This document shows positions 8,729 to 22,635 of a DNA stretch of 64,000 bases, piece after piece; the first letter of the stretch is position 1, and each line of letters starts with the position of its first letter. Below the pieces are notes generated by a model. The model did not search any database, was not told the DNA's origin, and saw only the letters and a program-made list of their open reading frames with translations. A program made the position numbers and the translations under genes. Source of the DNA: Thiobacillus sp. 65-1059 (lineage in GTDB: Bacteria > Pseudomonadota > Gammaproteobacteria > Burkholderiales > Thiobacillaceae); NCBI GenBank assembly GCA_001897675.1, contig MKUE01000099.1, forward strand, positions 1 to 64,000, in the 5' to 3' direction.

Positions 8729-10325
8729 CGCCCTCGACCTGCTTGTTGATCGCCCACTGCTGCGCGATCGACAGGATGTTGTTGGCGACCCAGTACAGCA
8801 CCAGGCCTGCCGGGAAGAACACGAACATCACGGTAAACGCCACCGGCATGATCATCATGATCTTGGCCTGCATCGGATCCATCGGCTGCGGGTTGAGCTT
8901 GACCTGCAGGACCGAGGTGATGCCCATGATGATCGGCAGGATGAACCAGGGATCGGGCGCGGTCAGGTCGGTGATCCAGCCGAGCCAGGGTGCGCCGCGC
9001 ATCTCGACCGCGGCGAGCAGCACCCAGTACAGCGCGATGAACACCGGAATCTGGATCAGGATCGGCAGGCAGCCGCCGAGCGGGTTGATCTTCTCGGTCT
9101 TGTACATCTCCGCCATCGCCTGATGCAGCTTGGCGCGGTCGTCGCCAAAGGTTTCCTTCAGCTGCTGCAGGCGCGGGGTCAGCTTCTTCATCTTGGCCAT
9201 CGACTTGTAGCCCGCCGCCGACAGCGGGTACAGCGCCAGCTTGAGGAGTATGGTCAGAATGATAATGGCCCAGCCCCAGTTGCCCACCAGGCGCTCGATT
9301 TTTTCCAGCGACCAGAAGATGGGGTAGGCCAGCGGCGTCAGCCAGCCGTAATCGCGCGCGTGCTCCAGGCCGGGAGCGGTTTTCTCCAGCAGGCTCTGGG
9401 TTTGCGGCCCGGCATACAAGGGCACGGTGAAGGTCTTTTGCTGGCCGGGCGCGAGCGTGCCTTCGGCCAGAATCACCCCGTTGGAATACAGGCCGTCGCC
9501 CAGCGCACGGGTGTAGTACTCGCGCTTGACGCCATCCTCGGGCAGCCAGGCCGACACGAAATGGTGCTGCACCATCCCCACCCAGCCGTTATTGGCGGTT
9601 TTCTCGAATTCGGCCTTGCCTGCCTGAATGTCATTGAACGCGACTTTCTGGAATTTCATCGCATCCGTATAGAAAGCCGGGCCGGTGTAAGTATGCAGGA
9701 AAAAAGACGAGCCGCGCGGCGCCTCGGCATGGCGGGTGAACTGGTAATACGGGGTCAGTTCGATGGGCTGCGACCCGTTGTTGCTGACCCGGGTTCTGAC
9801 GGCGATCTGATAGCTTCCGCGCTTGAAAACATAGGTTTTTTCAACACGCACGCCGGTGGCCGGATCATTCCATACCAGCGGCACTTCCAGTTGGGCGGCG
9901 CCGCCGGCGAGGCGATAAATGCCGGGATTGAGCTGAAACACGCTACGGTGCGTCGGCAGGTCTTTCCCCACCAGGCCGCTTTGCGCCAGATACGGCCGTG
10001 TCCTGTCGTCCTCGAACAGGGTGAAGACCTGGTTCTTGTCTTCCGTCTCGCGGTACGGCAACAACTGCAGTTGACGCAGGTCGCCGCCGTTGGCGTCGAT
10101 GGTGGCGCGCAGCACGTCGGTTTCCACCTGCGCGCGCTGCCCCTTGGCAAAACCGGCCTGCGCCGGTGCCGCTGCGGCCGGTGCGTTCAGCGCCTGGCTG
10201 GGAGTGGGCGCACTGACCGTGGCTGGCGCAACCGGAGCCGGCGCGTGTTTGTCCTGCCAGGTTTCCCATAACAAGAGCAGCGAGAAGGAAAAAACAATGA
10301 AAAGGATCAGCCGCTGGTTATCCAT
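8700..10325 (-). CDS. yidC: Membrane protein insertase YidC
   Basis: Inserts and folds inner-membrane proteins, alone or with the Sec translocon. The protein begins [24 protein letters not shown], the standard N-terminal membrane anchor of Gram-negative YidC, followed by a Pro/Ala-rich linker and a large periplasmic beta-domain (residues about 60-340), then the conserved core with [21 protein letters not shown], the hydrophilic hairpin [37 protein letters not shown] and a C-terminal Lys-rich tail. The ATG at 10325 is chosen over the track start at 10391, which would add a non-homologous head. It is 14 bases from the rnpA stop, leaving no room for yidD. Confidence 0.96.
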   Translation of the reverse strand: MDNQRLILFIVFSFSLLLLWETWQDKHAPAPVAPATVSAPTPSQALNAPAAAAPAQAGFAKGQRAQVETDVLRATIDANGGDLRQLQLLPYRETEDKNQVFTLFEDDRTRPYLAQSGLVGKDLPTHRSVFQLNPGIYRLAGGAAQLEVPLVWNDPATGVRVEKTYVFKRGSYQIAVRTRVSNNGSQPIELTPYYQFTRHAEAPRGSSFFLHTYTGPAFYTDAMKFQKVAFNDIQAGKAEFEKTANNGWVGMVQHHFVSAWLPEDGVKREYYTRALGDGLYSNGVILAEGTLAPGQQKTFTVPLYAGPQTQSLLEKTAPGLEHARDYGWLTPLAYPIFWSLEKIERLVGNWGWAIIILTILLKLALYPLSAAGYKSMAKMKKLTPRLQQLKETFGDDRAKLHQAMAEMYKTEKINPLGGCLPILIQIPVFIALYWVLLAAVEMRGAPWLGWITDLTAPDPWFILPIIMGITSVLQVKLNPQPMDPMQAKIMMIMPVAFTVMFVFFPAGLVLYWVANNILSIAQQWAINKQVEGGGKTASAKA

Positions 10326-10339
10326 GAGACGAGACGCGT

Positions 10340-10726
10340 TTAGTTGGAAGAGAATTCCGGCGCTGCTTCGCCTGCCGGAGCGGTCGGCCATTTTGCCATG
10401 GCCCGGTGGCCGGCGCGCTGGAAGGTACGCGGCAGATCGCGCGCCTCTTTCCCGGGAACCGGCTTGGCAATCAGGCGCACGACAAAATCACAGGCAGGCA
10501 ACTCCGGCAGCATCTGCCGGAAGCTTTCCCGCACGCACCGCTTGACACGGTTGCGATCCACCGCACGCGCCAGCAGGCGTTTGGCAATCACCATCCCCAG
10601 CCGCGGGTGGCCCACCTGGTTAGGGCGCGCCATCACCATCACGTAATCCGTTCGAGCGCGCTGATTGTCGGCAAACACCCGGTCGAAATCGGCTTTGTCG
10701 ACCAGGCGCGCGTCGCGGAGGCGCAC
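10340..10726 (-). CDS. rnpA: Ribonuclease P protein component RnpA
   Basis: Basic protein cofactor of RNase P, which matures tRNA 5' ends. The conserved pieces are present: RLRDARLVDKADFDRVFADN at the start, GMVIAKRLLARAVDRNRVKRCVRESFRQ (the RNR motif) in the middle and DFVVRLIAKP near the end. The track ORF starts at 10948 inside rpmH in another frame and is spurious at its head. I choose the GTG at 10726 (128 residues); no ATG is available close by, so the exact start is uncertain. The C-terminal 30 residues after the conserved core are Pro/Ala-rich and not recognisable. Cotranscribed with rpmH, 29 bases apart. Confidence 0.9.
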   Translation of the reverse strand: MRLRDARLVDKADFDRVFADNQRARTDYVMVMARPNQVGHPRLGMVIAKRLLARAVDRNRVKRCVRESFRQMLPELPACDFVVRLIAKPVPGKEARDLPRTFQRAGHRAMAKWPTAPAGEAAPEFSSN

Positions 10727-10755
10727 GCCACCCGCTTTGTTTGGGTACGCGTCGA

Positions 10756-10890
10756 TTAGACGGCCAGACGGGCGCGGCCTTTGGCGCGGCGCGCATTGAT
10801 CACGGCGCGTCCAGCCTTGGTTTTCATGCGGGCACGAAAACCGTGGGTACGCTTGCGGCGGACGGTGGAGGGCTGATAAGTGCGTTTCAT
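10756..10890 (-). CDS. rpmH: 50S ribosomal protein L34
   Basis: The 44-residue protein [20 protein letters not shown]... is a full-length, canonical L34, including the [20 protein letters not shown] second half. It is the first gene of the minus-strand rpmH-rnpA-yidC-mnmE block facing dnaA. The longer ORF in the track adds a 20-residue head before the true ATG at 10890, which has an AAAGGATATGTC-type leader. Confidence 0.98.
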   Translation of the reverse strand: MKRTYQPSTVRRKRTHGFRARMKTKAGRAVINARRAKGRARLAV

Positions 10891-11091
10891 GACATATCCT
10901 TTCTGGCTGGCGCTGACCAGGCCCGCCCGAGGCAGGATGGCCAAACACAAAAAAATTTGTTGAAAAACCGCGTATTAGACGCCCCCCACTGGGGCACTGT
11001 CAAGTTTGTTTCGACCCGCCGCGCCGGGCCCGGCGCGCAGCGCCTGTGGATAACCTCGTCGAAGGGGAGTAAGATTCGTGTTTGAATCCCA
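10891..11091. promoter_or_regulatory. Divergent rpmH/dnaA promoter region with DnaA box
   Basis: The 200-base gap between divergent rpmH and dnaA. An exact DnaA box, TGTGGATAA, lies at 11045-11053, about 40 bases upstream of the dnaA ATG, as expected for DnaA autorepression. An A/T-rich stretch (AAAAAAATTTGTTGAAAAA) near 10950 could hold the rpmH promoter. A GGGGAG element at 11064 is too far (about 22 bases) from the chosen dnaA ATG to be a convincing ribosome-binding site. Confidence 0.6.
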
Positions 11092-12465
11092 ATGCAGCTT
11101 TCCGCCCCCGCCCCCTCGACTATGGATTCCTTCTGGGCCCTTTGCCAAGAGCGCTTCCGCGCCAATCTGACCCAGCAGCAATTCAGCACATGGATCAAGC
11201 CCCTGGTATTTGACGACGCCGGCGGCGAGGTGCGCATCCTGGCGCCCAACCATTTCGTGATGGACTGGGTGCGCGAGAAATTCGCCGAGCACATCGACGT
11301 CTGGGCGCAGGAATTTTACGCCCGCCCGGTTGCCATCACCTACGCGCTCGGCAAAAAAACCAGCGCCCCGCGCGCACCTTCCGCGCCGCTGCCGGTTACG
11401 CATTCCGCCGCGCTCCCGGCCAGTGCTGCCGCCCCCGTCCAGCTTGGCCTGCGCATCAATCCGGGATTCACTTTCGATAATTTCGTTTCCGGCCGCGCCA
11501 ACCAGCTGGCACGCGCCGCCGCTCTGCAAATTGCCGACAATCCGGGGGTGGCCTACAACCCCCTGTTCGTCTACGGCGGCGTCGGCCTGGGCAAGACGCA
11601 CCTGCTGCAGGCCATCGGCAATACCGTGCGCCTGGCCACGCCGGATGCGCGTATCAGCTATATCCATGCCAACGATTACGTCGACGACGTGGTCAAGGCC
11701 TACCTCAACAAGCAGTTCGACGACCTCAAGCGGCGCTACATGTCGCTCGACCTGCTGCTGATCGACGACATCCAGTTCCTGGCCAAGAAGGACCGTACCC
11801 AGGAGGAATTTTTCTACGTATTCAACTCGCTGATCGAGAACAAGAAACAGATCGTCATCACCTGCGACACCTTCCCCAAGGAAATCAGCGGGCTGGACGA
11901 TCGCCTGAAATCGCGCTTCGCCTGGGGTCTGACCGTCGCCGTCGAGCCGCCGGAACTGGAAATGCGGGTTGCCATCCTGCTGGCCAAGGCGCAGGCAGAA
12001 GACATCAAGCTCGACGAGAACGTCGCCTTTTTCATCGCCAAGCAGGTGCGCTCCAACGTGCGCGAACTCGAAGGCGCCTTGAAGCGGGTGATCGCATTCT
12101 CGCGCTTCCACGAAAAGCCGATCACCCTGGAACTGGTGAAAGAAGCCCTGCGCGACCTCATCGCTTCGACCTCGCGTATCGTCTCGATCGAGAACATCCA
12201 GAAAACCGTCGCCGATTTCTACAAGATCAAGGTGGCCGACATGTTCTCCAAGAAACGCACGCGCAATCTTGCACGGCCGCGCCAGATCGCCATGGCGCTG
12301 GCGAAGGAACTGACCAACCAGAGCCTGCCGGAAATCGGCGAATCGTTTGGCGGGCGCGACCACACCACGGTGATCCATGCCTGCCGCAAGGTGGCCGAGC
12401 TGCGCGAGACCGAAGCCGACATCGGACGCGACTATCTGGTGTTATTACAAAGCCTGACTGGCTGA
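11092..12465 (+). CDS. dnaA: Chromosomal replication initiator protein DnaA
   Basis: AAA+ initiator that binds DnaA boxes and opens the origin. Domain I starts at [27 protein letters not shown], followed by a short Pro/Ala linker, the AAA+ domain with Walker [11 protein letters not shown], Walker [11 protein letters not shown] and the box VII arginine region, and domain IV with the signature [15 protein letters not shown]. The ORF start gives 457 residues; an internal ATG at 11122 (MDSFWAL) matches the start of many homologs and is a serious alternative, as neither has a good ribosome-binding site. The DnaA box upstream suggests autoregulation. Confidence 0.97.
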   Translation: MQLSAPAPSTMDSFWALCQERFRANLTQQQFSTWIKPLVFDDAGGEVRILAPNHFVMDWVREKFAEHIDVWAQEFYARPVAITYALGKKTSAPRAPSAPLPVTHSAALPASAAAPVQLGLRINPGFTFDNFVSGRANQLARAAALQIADNPGVAYNPLFVYGGVGLGKTHLLQAIGNTVRLATPDARISYIHANDYVDDVVKAYLNKQFDDLKRRYMSLDLLLIDDIQFLAKKDRTQEEFFYVFNSLIENKKQIVITCDTFPKEISGLDDRLKSRFAWGLTVAVEPPELEMRVAILLAKAQAEDIKLDENVAFFIAKQVRSNVRELEGALKRVIAFSRFHEKPITLELVKEALRDLIASTSRIVSIENIQKTVADFYKIKVADMFSKKRTRNLARPRQIAMALAKELTNQSLPEIGESFGGRDHTTVIHACRKVAELRETEADIGRDYLVLLQSLTG

Positions 12466-12644
12466 GGATGAAATGTGGATAAAACGGATCCAGCGTCGCG
12501 AGCGGAAAATCCATCCCCATCCCTCCCACCTTGCCAAGGCTTTACCCACACCCATAAAAGCATAACAACAGACTGTTTTAATTGAATAAAAAACCTTATC
12601 CCCAGTTTCAGGCCGCCTTTATTATGATTCTCAGGAATATATAA
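12466..12644. other. oriC: Probable origin of replication (oriC), dnaA-dnaN intergenic region
   Basis: This 179-base gap has an exact DnaA box TGTGGATAA at 12474-12482, two one-mismatch boxes in the opposite orientation (TTACCCACA at 12542-12550; TTATCCCCA at 12596-12604), and A/T-rich tracts (TTTTAATTGAATAAAAAA near 12575 and ATTATGATTCTC...ATATATAA just before dnaN) that could be the unwinding element. The surrounding sequence is strongly G/C-rich, so the local A/T content stands out. Location between dnaA and dnaN is a common oriC position. The exact unwinding site is not determined. Confidence 0.75.
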
Positions 12645-16288
<3,644 letters not shown>

Positions 16289-16349
16289 ATGTGTAGGATT
16301 CCATTGAAATCTAGATTTCCCCCAAAACTTTGGATTTCTTAGGAATTGA

Positions 16350-16380
16350 AAAAAGGCCAACCTGCTAGGTTGGCCTTTTT
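16350..16380 (+). terminator. Rho-independent terminator after gyrB
   Basis: AAAAAGGCCAACC (16350-16362), loop TGCTA and GGTTGGCCTTTTT (16368-16380) make a perfect 13-bp stem whose right arm ends in a T-run. It lies about 60 bases after the gyrB stop and separates the replication operon from the island that follows. The symmetric A/T ends let it work in both directions. Confidence 0.88.
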
Positions 16381-16435
16381 GTTATCTGGAAAGCTTCAAC
16401 GACATCTTTGCTGGCAGGCGATAGCTTTTGGATAA

Positions 16436-16526
16436 GAGCGGCTGAGCAGAATGTTGTTGTTACCGTCCGTTAATCGGCCTGAGCACCCTGTCAGACGGAG
16501 CGTCCCTCTCGAAGCGCGGGTTAGGC
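16436..16526 (-). other. Terminal attC-like site of cassette 2 (3' half degenerate)
   Basis: On the minus strand the site opens with a perfect R'' box GCCTAAC containing the gene's TAA, followed by CTTCGAGAGGGACGCTCCG, which resembles the L'' side of betaproteobacterial attC sites. A matching L'/R' half is not clear: only a 5-bp CCGTC/GACGG pairing is visible and no GTTRRRY box follows. It may be truncated or have decayed. Confidence 0.45.
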
Positions 16527-16808
16527 ATCTGTGTAGCCACCATTTCTTTGCGCAGCTTGCTGTTTCTTTAGCTTCTCAAACTCGGAGAGGTCTTGTGCGA
16601 TTGAGACAAAGCCGAATTGGGCAACCAAGGTTGCTACGCAGAGGGCGATAAACATCAATATGCTGAACCAGTTCATGTCCAGAACCTCGAAGGTTTCCAT
16701 TTTGTAGTATTGCCTTGACGAGGAAATGAACCACATCATCGGAGTCCAGATGCCGAAGATGATGAATAGGCCGGTATAGCCGTAAAGTTTTTCGCGCCAT
16801 TTTTTCAT
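16521..16808 (-). CDS. Small two-helix membrane protein, cassette-encoded (unknown function)
   Basis: Not recognised. The 95-residue product has two clear hydrophobic segments (GYTGLFIIFGIWTPMMWFI and WFSILMFIALCVATLVAQFGFVSIA) separated by a short polar loop, and a charged tail ending QRNGGYTDA, so it is probably an inner-membrane protein. The ATG at 16808 follows GGAAG at good spacing and starts MKKWREKLYG; the track start adds five residues. It begins 18 bases after an R' box (GTTAGGC) and ends inside the next R'' box, as integron cassette genes do. Base composition is lower in GC than the flanking housekeeping genes, supporting recent acquisition. Confidence 0.75.
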   Translation of the reverse strand: MKKWREKLYGYTGLFIIFGIWTPMMWFISSSRQYYKMETFEVLDMNWFSILMFIALCVATLVAQFGFVSIAQDLSEFEKLKKQQAAQRNGGYTDA

Positions 16809-16825
16809 GGTTTCTTCCAGCACAT

Positions 16826-16893
16826 GCCTAACGTAGAAGTAACCGGCCTGCGCGGCTTTTCGCGCAGGTCCGGTTGACTGCCGGGTTGGGGGC
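16826..16893 (-). other. attC recombination site between the two cassettes
   Basis: A 68-base site read on the minus strand: R'' GCCCCCAAC, spacer, L'' GTCAACCGGACCTGCGCG, short loop AAAAG, L' CGCGCAGGCCGGTTACT, spacer, R' GTTAGGC. The L''/L' arms are complementary except for one extra A (ACCGG-A-CCTGCGCG), the extrahelical base that sets strand choice for integron integrase. The R' box matches GTTRRRY exactly. It starts 8 bases after the lipoprotein stop codon. Confidence 0.8.
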
Positions 16894-16901
16894 AGAGGCG
16901 C

Positions 16902-17417
16902 TCATCTTGGTTTGACGGCAGGACAGTCTGTTGCATCGAAGACCACCATCGGAGCCCCCTTTTGCCCAAGGCTGCGAACGCCTTCTTCACGAAGCAAAGT
17001 GATTAGCTCTCGAATCTGGGCAGGCGACTGGTCGTGAATAAGCGAATCTTTGGGAGCGGTAAGAACGTTCACGAATTTGATGGTGATGGTGTTCGTGAGT
17101 GCAGCTTCCGACGATTTTTCGATACCAGTTCCGGCCTTCAAATTTCCAGTGGTATCACCAACCGGTTTGGAAAAGTCGATTGTCAATTGCCCGGAGTCTT
17201 TTGCAGACGCCGATAGCGCTAACCGTACTTCGACTTCGGAAGGAATTAGCCCAGTTGTAAGTCCTCTTTGTCCGTCGTACAGGCGCTTGATGCCGCACCC
17301 CACGCTATTCAGTGCTGCTTCAACCGTGACTTCATCGCGCTTTGCAATGTCGGCTGGTGTTATGGAGGCGCAGCCACCTACAAGCACGGCGAATGCAAAG
17401 AAAATTAAGAATTTCAT
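16902..17417 (-). CDS. Predicted lipoprotein, cassette-encoded (unknown function)
   Basis: Not recognised by fold. The 171-residue product starts MKFLIFFAFAVLVGGCASITPAD: a short positively charged head, hydrophobic stretch and lipobox VGGC, so a lipid-anchored envelope protein is expected. The rest is soluble, with GIKRLYDGQRGLTTGLIPSEVEVRLALSASAKDSGQ and an Ala/Glu-rich middle. I chose the internal ATG at 17417 rather than the track start, because the latter adds a head without signal features. It is carried in the first gene cassette: an R' half-box lies 38 bases upstream and the attC begins just after the stop. Confidence 0.78.
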   Translation of the reverse strand: MKFLIFFAFAVLVGGCASITPADIAKRDEVTVEAALNSVGCGIKRLYDGQRGLTTGLIPSEVEVRLALSASAKDSGQLTIDFSKPVGDTTGNLKAGTGIEKSSEAALTNTITIKFVNVLTAPKDSLIHDQSPAQIRELITLLREEGVRSLGQKGAPMVVFDATDCPAVKPR

Positions 17418-17497
17418 AGGGATATTCCGATAGAAAGCGGCGAGCAGAATGGAAGCCCCCAACAGTTAATATAGAGACCCATGGGTCCGGATGTTTT

Positions 17498-17572
17498 TAA
17501 TAAAGAGACAGGATTTTTTAAGTCTATCATATTGATTTTTATATAGATGTTGCCCGAGCTGTCTCTTTATTA
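17498..17572. repeat. 14-bp perfect inverted repeat with AT-rich spacer
   Basis: TAATAAAGAGACAG (17498-17511) and CTGTCTCTTTATTA (17559-17572) are exact reverse complements flanking 47 bases of AT-rich sequence. A related GAGACAGGG occurs at 17586. The ends look like terminal repeats of a very small non-autonomous element, or a stable hairpin in RNA; no transposase is nearby. Confidence 0.5.
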
Positions 17573-17863
17573 CGTTATGCAAAAGGAGACAGGGCTTGCC
17601 GGATTATTCACCTGATCATCTACCCGAACCATCAGGAACGGGCCTCATGTATGAGCGGCGTCTTCCGTGTCGTTGGGCCAAGTTCACTGGCTGCTCTTGA
17701 CCATCAGCTGACCTGATTCGGAGGTGTCAGGACAGGCCGCTTCGGCCGAATTACAGACCTTAGCGGCTGTCGCGCGTATCCGGCGAGGTAGGCATCGCTC
17801 GGGCATGCCAAAGACTGATGAGTCATTCCAGGTTGGCGAGAAAAGTGTAGGAATTTCGCGGGT

Positions 17864-17895
17864 ATTTGGGAATGCGGAGCCGGTTATTCCCAAAT
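17864..17895. repeat. 10-bp inverted repeat inside a larger imperfect palindrome
   Basis: ATTTGGGAAT (17864-17873) and ATTCCCAAAT (17886-17895) are exact complements around a 12-base loop. The flanks GTAGGAATTTCGCG (17848) and CGCGAATTTTGGGAACCTAC (to 17953) are also partly complementary, hinting at a roughly 105-base palindromic element bounded by GTAGG and CCTAC. Confidence 0.4.
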
Positions 17896-17973
17896 TGGAT
17901 GAGAAAGCCCTTGTTTTATAGGGACCCGATTTCTCGCGAATTTTGGGAACCTACAAAATGCTGGCGTCAAGAT

Positions 17974-18022
17974 CCCTGAACGTGCAGAAGCCCGGCTTAG
18001 CCGGGCTTCTGCACGTTCAGGG
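17974..18022. terminator. 23-bp perfect hairpin after the rhodanese gene
   Basis: Arms CCCTGAACGTGCAGAAGCCC... (17974-17996) and its exact complement (18000-18022) surround a 3-base loop, directly after the stop of the minus-strand gene at 18027. There is no T-run on either side, so it is not a textbook Rho-independent terminator, but the position after a stop suggests transcription termination or mRNA 3'-end protection. Confidence 0.6.
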
Positions 18023-18026
18023 GAAG

Positions 18027-19169
18027 CTAGTTTTTCTTTGCTTCGACCGTCAGCCCGGCTTCCTTCCATTCCGGGAAGCCGCCGCGGAACCAATAGACGT
18101 TTTTCCAGCCGGCCTGGATCGCCATGGTGGCGGATTTGTAGCTCTTCCAGCAGATGGTGCCGTCGCAATACATCATGAAGGGGGCGTTTTTATCCTTGGG
18201 CAGCCGGTTCAGCGCGAACTGGTCGTCTGCCGGGTCGAAGCCGACTTCCTTGGCGCTGCCTTCATTGTAAGGAACGGAAATGGCGCCGGGGACATGGGCG
18301 GTTTCGTATTCTTCTTTCACCCGCACGTCGTAAACCGGCGTTCCTTTGGCAATCAGCGCCTGGGCCTCGGCAGCGCTGATGATCTTGGCGCCGGGCAGGC
18401 TGGTGGGCGTGGTATTCAGCATCGAGGCGACGCTTTTGAAATCGGCCCGGGTGGCGGTGGAGAGCGCGAGATTGAGGCTGTTGCTTTTCTGCAGGGTGGC
18501 GGCCAGCTTCTGCTGGGCGCCTGCGGATACGTTTTCGGACTGTACGGTCAGCGCGCGCAGCGGCACCGATGCGCCGGTGAAAACGATGCGCCCGCCGTTG
18601 GCCGCAGTCCAGGTTTTGGCCTCCTCGGCGGAGGCGACCGCCAGGTCGTAGCGGCCAAGCTTAAGCCCGTACAGCGGGGCCTCGGCCATGCGATGGAATT
18701 TGATTTCGGCAAAGTCGCTTTTGGCCAGCCCGCGGCTGTTGATCTCGCTGCGCGCCATGCTGCCCATCAGCGATTCGTAATCGGGAACGCCCAGCCTGGC
18801 GTGCGATTTGGCACCCAGCGTGCCTTTGTAATCCGGCCCCGACACGAAAGCGGCGGCGATCGTCGCGTTGGATTTGAGAATGGGCTCGAACTTGAATTTG
18901 CTGACGTTGGCGATCACTTGGGCGGGACCGAACACCATGTCCAGCGTGCCGTCCTTGGCGTGCTTGATGGCGGTAAAGCCGCGCGTGTAATACTGCAGCC
19001 GGACCGGCTGGCCGAGCGCCCGCTCGACCTCGTTGGTGAAGGCGCGGTAACGCTTGGTGGTATTGAAATCGGTGATCGATTCGTTTTGATCGAGTACCAC
19101 GCCGAGCGTGAGCGGTGCGGCCTGGACGACGGCCGAGACCAGAAGCAGGGGCAGGATGGCTAAACGCAT
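18027..19169 (-). CDS. Periplasmic PhnD-like binding domain fused to rhodanese domain
   Basis: A 380-residue secreted protein with two parts. MRLAILPLLLVSAVVQA is a signal peptide; residues about 20-240 form a solute-binding domain of the PhnD/phosphonate-sulfonate type (LTLGVVLDQNESITDFNTTKRYRAFTNEVERALGQPVRL...DMVFGPAQVIANVSKFKFEPIL). Residues about 260-375 are a rhodanese domain (AEAQALIAKGTPVYDVRVKEEYETAHVPGAISVPYNE) with active-site loop YCDGTICWKS, a CxxxxC variant found in several sulfur-handling rhodaneses. The ATG at 19169 follows GGAGA; the track adds four residues. A role in periplasmic sulfur transfer or sensing is plausible but unproven; no transporter genes adjoin it. Confidence 0.85.
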   Translation of the reverse strand: MRLAILPLLLVSAVVQAAPLTLGVVLDQNESITDFNTTKRYRAFTNEVERALGQPVRLQYYTRGFTAIKHAKDGTLDMVFGPAQVIANVSKFKFEPILKSNATIAAAFVSGPDYKGTLGAKSHARLGVPDYESLMGSMARSEINSRGLAKSDFAEIKFHRMAEAPLYGLKLGRYDLAVASAEEAKTWTAANGGRIVFTGASVPLRALTVQSENVSAGAQQKLAATLQKSNSLNLALSTATRADFKSVASMLNTTPTSLPGAKIISAAEAQALIAKGTPVYDVRVKEEYETAHVPGAISVPYNEGSAKEVGFDPADDQFALNRLPKDKNAPFMMYCDGTICWKSYKSATMAIQAGWKNVYWFRGGFPEWKEAGLTVEAKKN

Positions 19170-19231
19170 GGTCGTCTCCACGGGATGACGTGGAGTTTAA
19201 CGGTCAGCCATATGGAAAGTTTAATTGCGAT

Positions 19232-19626
19232 TCAGATCGATGCGGGAGTGCTGGCCCGCCAGGTCTGCAAGGTGGCGCGCAACAAGTCTTCCTGCACCGG
19301 CAGCGTGAATGCGGCATCGATGCGCAAGCGAGCGCTGACTTTATCGAGCACGGCCTGATGTGCCGTTTCGTAAAAAACCAGGATGCGGGTGTTGGGCGCG
19401 CTCTGCACCGCGGCCAGCAGGGATTCGAGGTTGGACAGGCGGTCGCGGAAATCCGTCTGGTGGTAGAAGTCCGCCACGATGACGGCGGGCGGTTTTTTGC
19501 GTACCAGGCTGATGGCCTTGCGTTCCGACCATTCGGCGACGACCGCGTAGCCCAGTTCCTGATACAGCTTTCTGTAGCCAGCCGTGCCGAGGGAGGCGTT
19601 GACCATGAGCAGGCTGGGCGGCGTGC

Positions 19627-19630
<4 letters not shown>
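19232..19630 (-). CDS. Receiver-like protein downstream of topA (unknown function)
   Basis: 132 residues with the layout of a response-regulator-like alpha/beta fold: SLLMVNASLG at the start, YQELGYAVVAEWSERKAISLVRKKPPAVIVADFYHQTDFRDRLSNLESLLAAV in the middle, and TRILVFYETAHQAVLDKV near the end. The usual phospho-acceptor context is altered: the Asp of VADFYH is at the right place, but the paired acidic residues after the first strand are missing. It is probably not a standard phosphorylated receiver. Its start overlaps the topA stop by ATGA, so it is translated from the topA message. Function unknown. Confidence 0.75.
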
Positions 19631-22173
<2,543 letters not shown>

Positions 22174-22184
22174 GGTTATTTGAT

Positions 22185-22631
22185 TCAGTGCAAACGTCCT
22201 GGCTCGTGGTTCAGCAGCATGTCTTCCAGGTGGGTGAAATGCTCGATCAGCCCGCGGCTCCACAGCACGATCAGCGTCATCCAGCGCACATGGTCCGGCT
22301 CGATGTCCTCGCCGCCCAGCGCCATCAGCCCGGAAATCACCCATTCGCGCGATTCGGGGTCGAGCACCTGGGCGCCGACCAGATAGGCCAGCTCGGCGCG
22401 GCAGGCGTCGTTCAGGCGCTCCAGTTCTTCGGGCGCGTAATGGCGGTCATAGGCCTGGGCCAGCCGTTCGTGGGTGGCGCTGCCGGTCAGGTTGGCGTAC
22501 CAGTCGAGCGCGGCGTTGATGTCGGTTTCTTCGAAACCGGCGGCAAACAGGCGCTTTTCCAGCGCGTCGCGATCGGGCGCCAGCTCCGCCATGCGGAAGC
22601 TTTCGTACAGGTAAACCAGGATGTCGAGCAT
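22185..22631 (-). CDS. smg: Smg family protein (DUF494)
   Basis: Conserved small cytoplasmic protein named after a gene next to dprA in E. coli; function still unclear. The 148-residue product begins MLDILVYLYESFRMAELAPDRDALEKRLFAAGFEETDINAALDWYANL and contains LDPESREWVISGLMALGGEDIEPDHVRWMTLIVLWSRG, which matches the DUF494 pattern in both halves. The ATG at 22631 is chosen over the track start. It lies between dprA (4 bases upstream) and topA (11 bases downstream), the usual order in Betaproteobacteria. Confidence 0.92.
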   Translation of the reverse strand: MLDILVYLYESFRMAELAPDRDALEKRLFAAGFEETDINAALDWYANLTGSATHERLAQAYDRHYAPEELERLNDACRAELAYLVGAQVLDPESREWVISGLMALGGEDIEPDHVRWMTLIVLWSRGLIEHFTHLEDMLLNHEPGRLH

Positions 22632-22635
22632 AGTG

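Larger units (their letters stand above)
16437..17463 (-). mobile_element. Two-gene integron cassette array remnant (no integrase in window)
   Basis: Two minus-strand genes, each followed by an attC-type site. Cassette 1 (lipoprotein): its 5' edge carries GTTGGGGGC (17463-17455, minus strand) and its own attC starts with the exact complement GCCCCCAAC. Cassette 2 (small membrane protein): its 5' edge is GTTAGGC (16832-16826), and after its gene comes the exact complement GCCTAAC (16526-16520), with the stop codon TAA inside this box. Matching of the 3' R'' box to the same cassette's 5' R' half, rather than to its linear neighbour, is the hallmark of real gene cassettes. A 16-17 base motif (AGCGGCGAGCAGAATG, plus strand) recurs at both outer edges with one indel. 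Codon use and base composition are lower-GC than the neighbours. Confidence 0.72.
17464..18026. other. Non-coding, lower-GC stretch between cassette island and rhodanese gene
   Basis: About 560 bases without a credible gene; the 69-residue minus ORF (17684-17893) has no ribosome-binding site or coding bias. It holds three inverted repeats listed separately (17498-17572, 17864-17895 and 17974-18022) and two GAGACAGG motifs (17505 and 17586) in direct orientation. It looks like debris of insertions or recombination at the edge of the cassette island. Confidence 0.45.

Noticed and set aside
16437-17463. Interpretation of the small-gene island as a toxin-antitoxin pair
   Set aside because: One product is a lipoprotein, the other has two membrane helices; sizes, spacing and attC boundaries fit gene cassettes better.
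17684-17893. A 69-residue minus-strand ORF in the repeat-rich gap
   Set aside because: No ribosome-binding site, no similarity, unlike neighbours in codon use.
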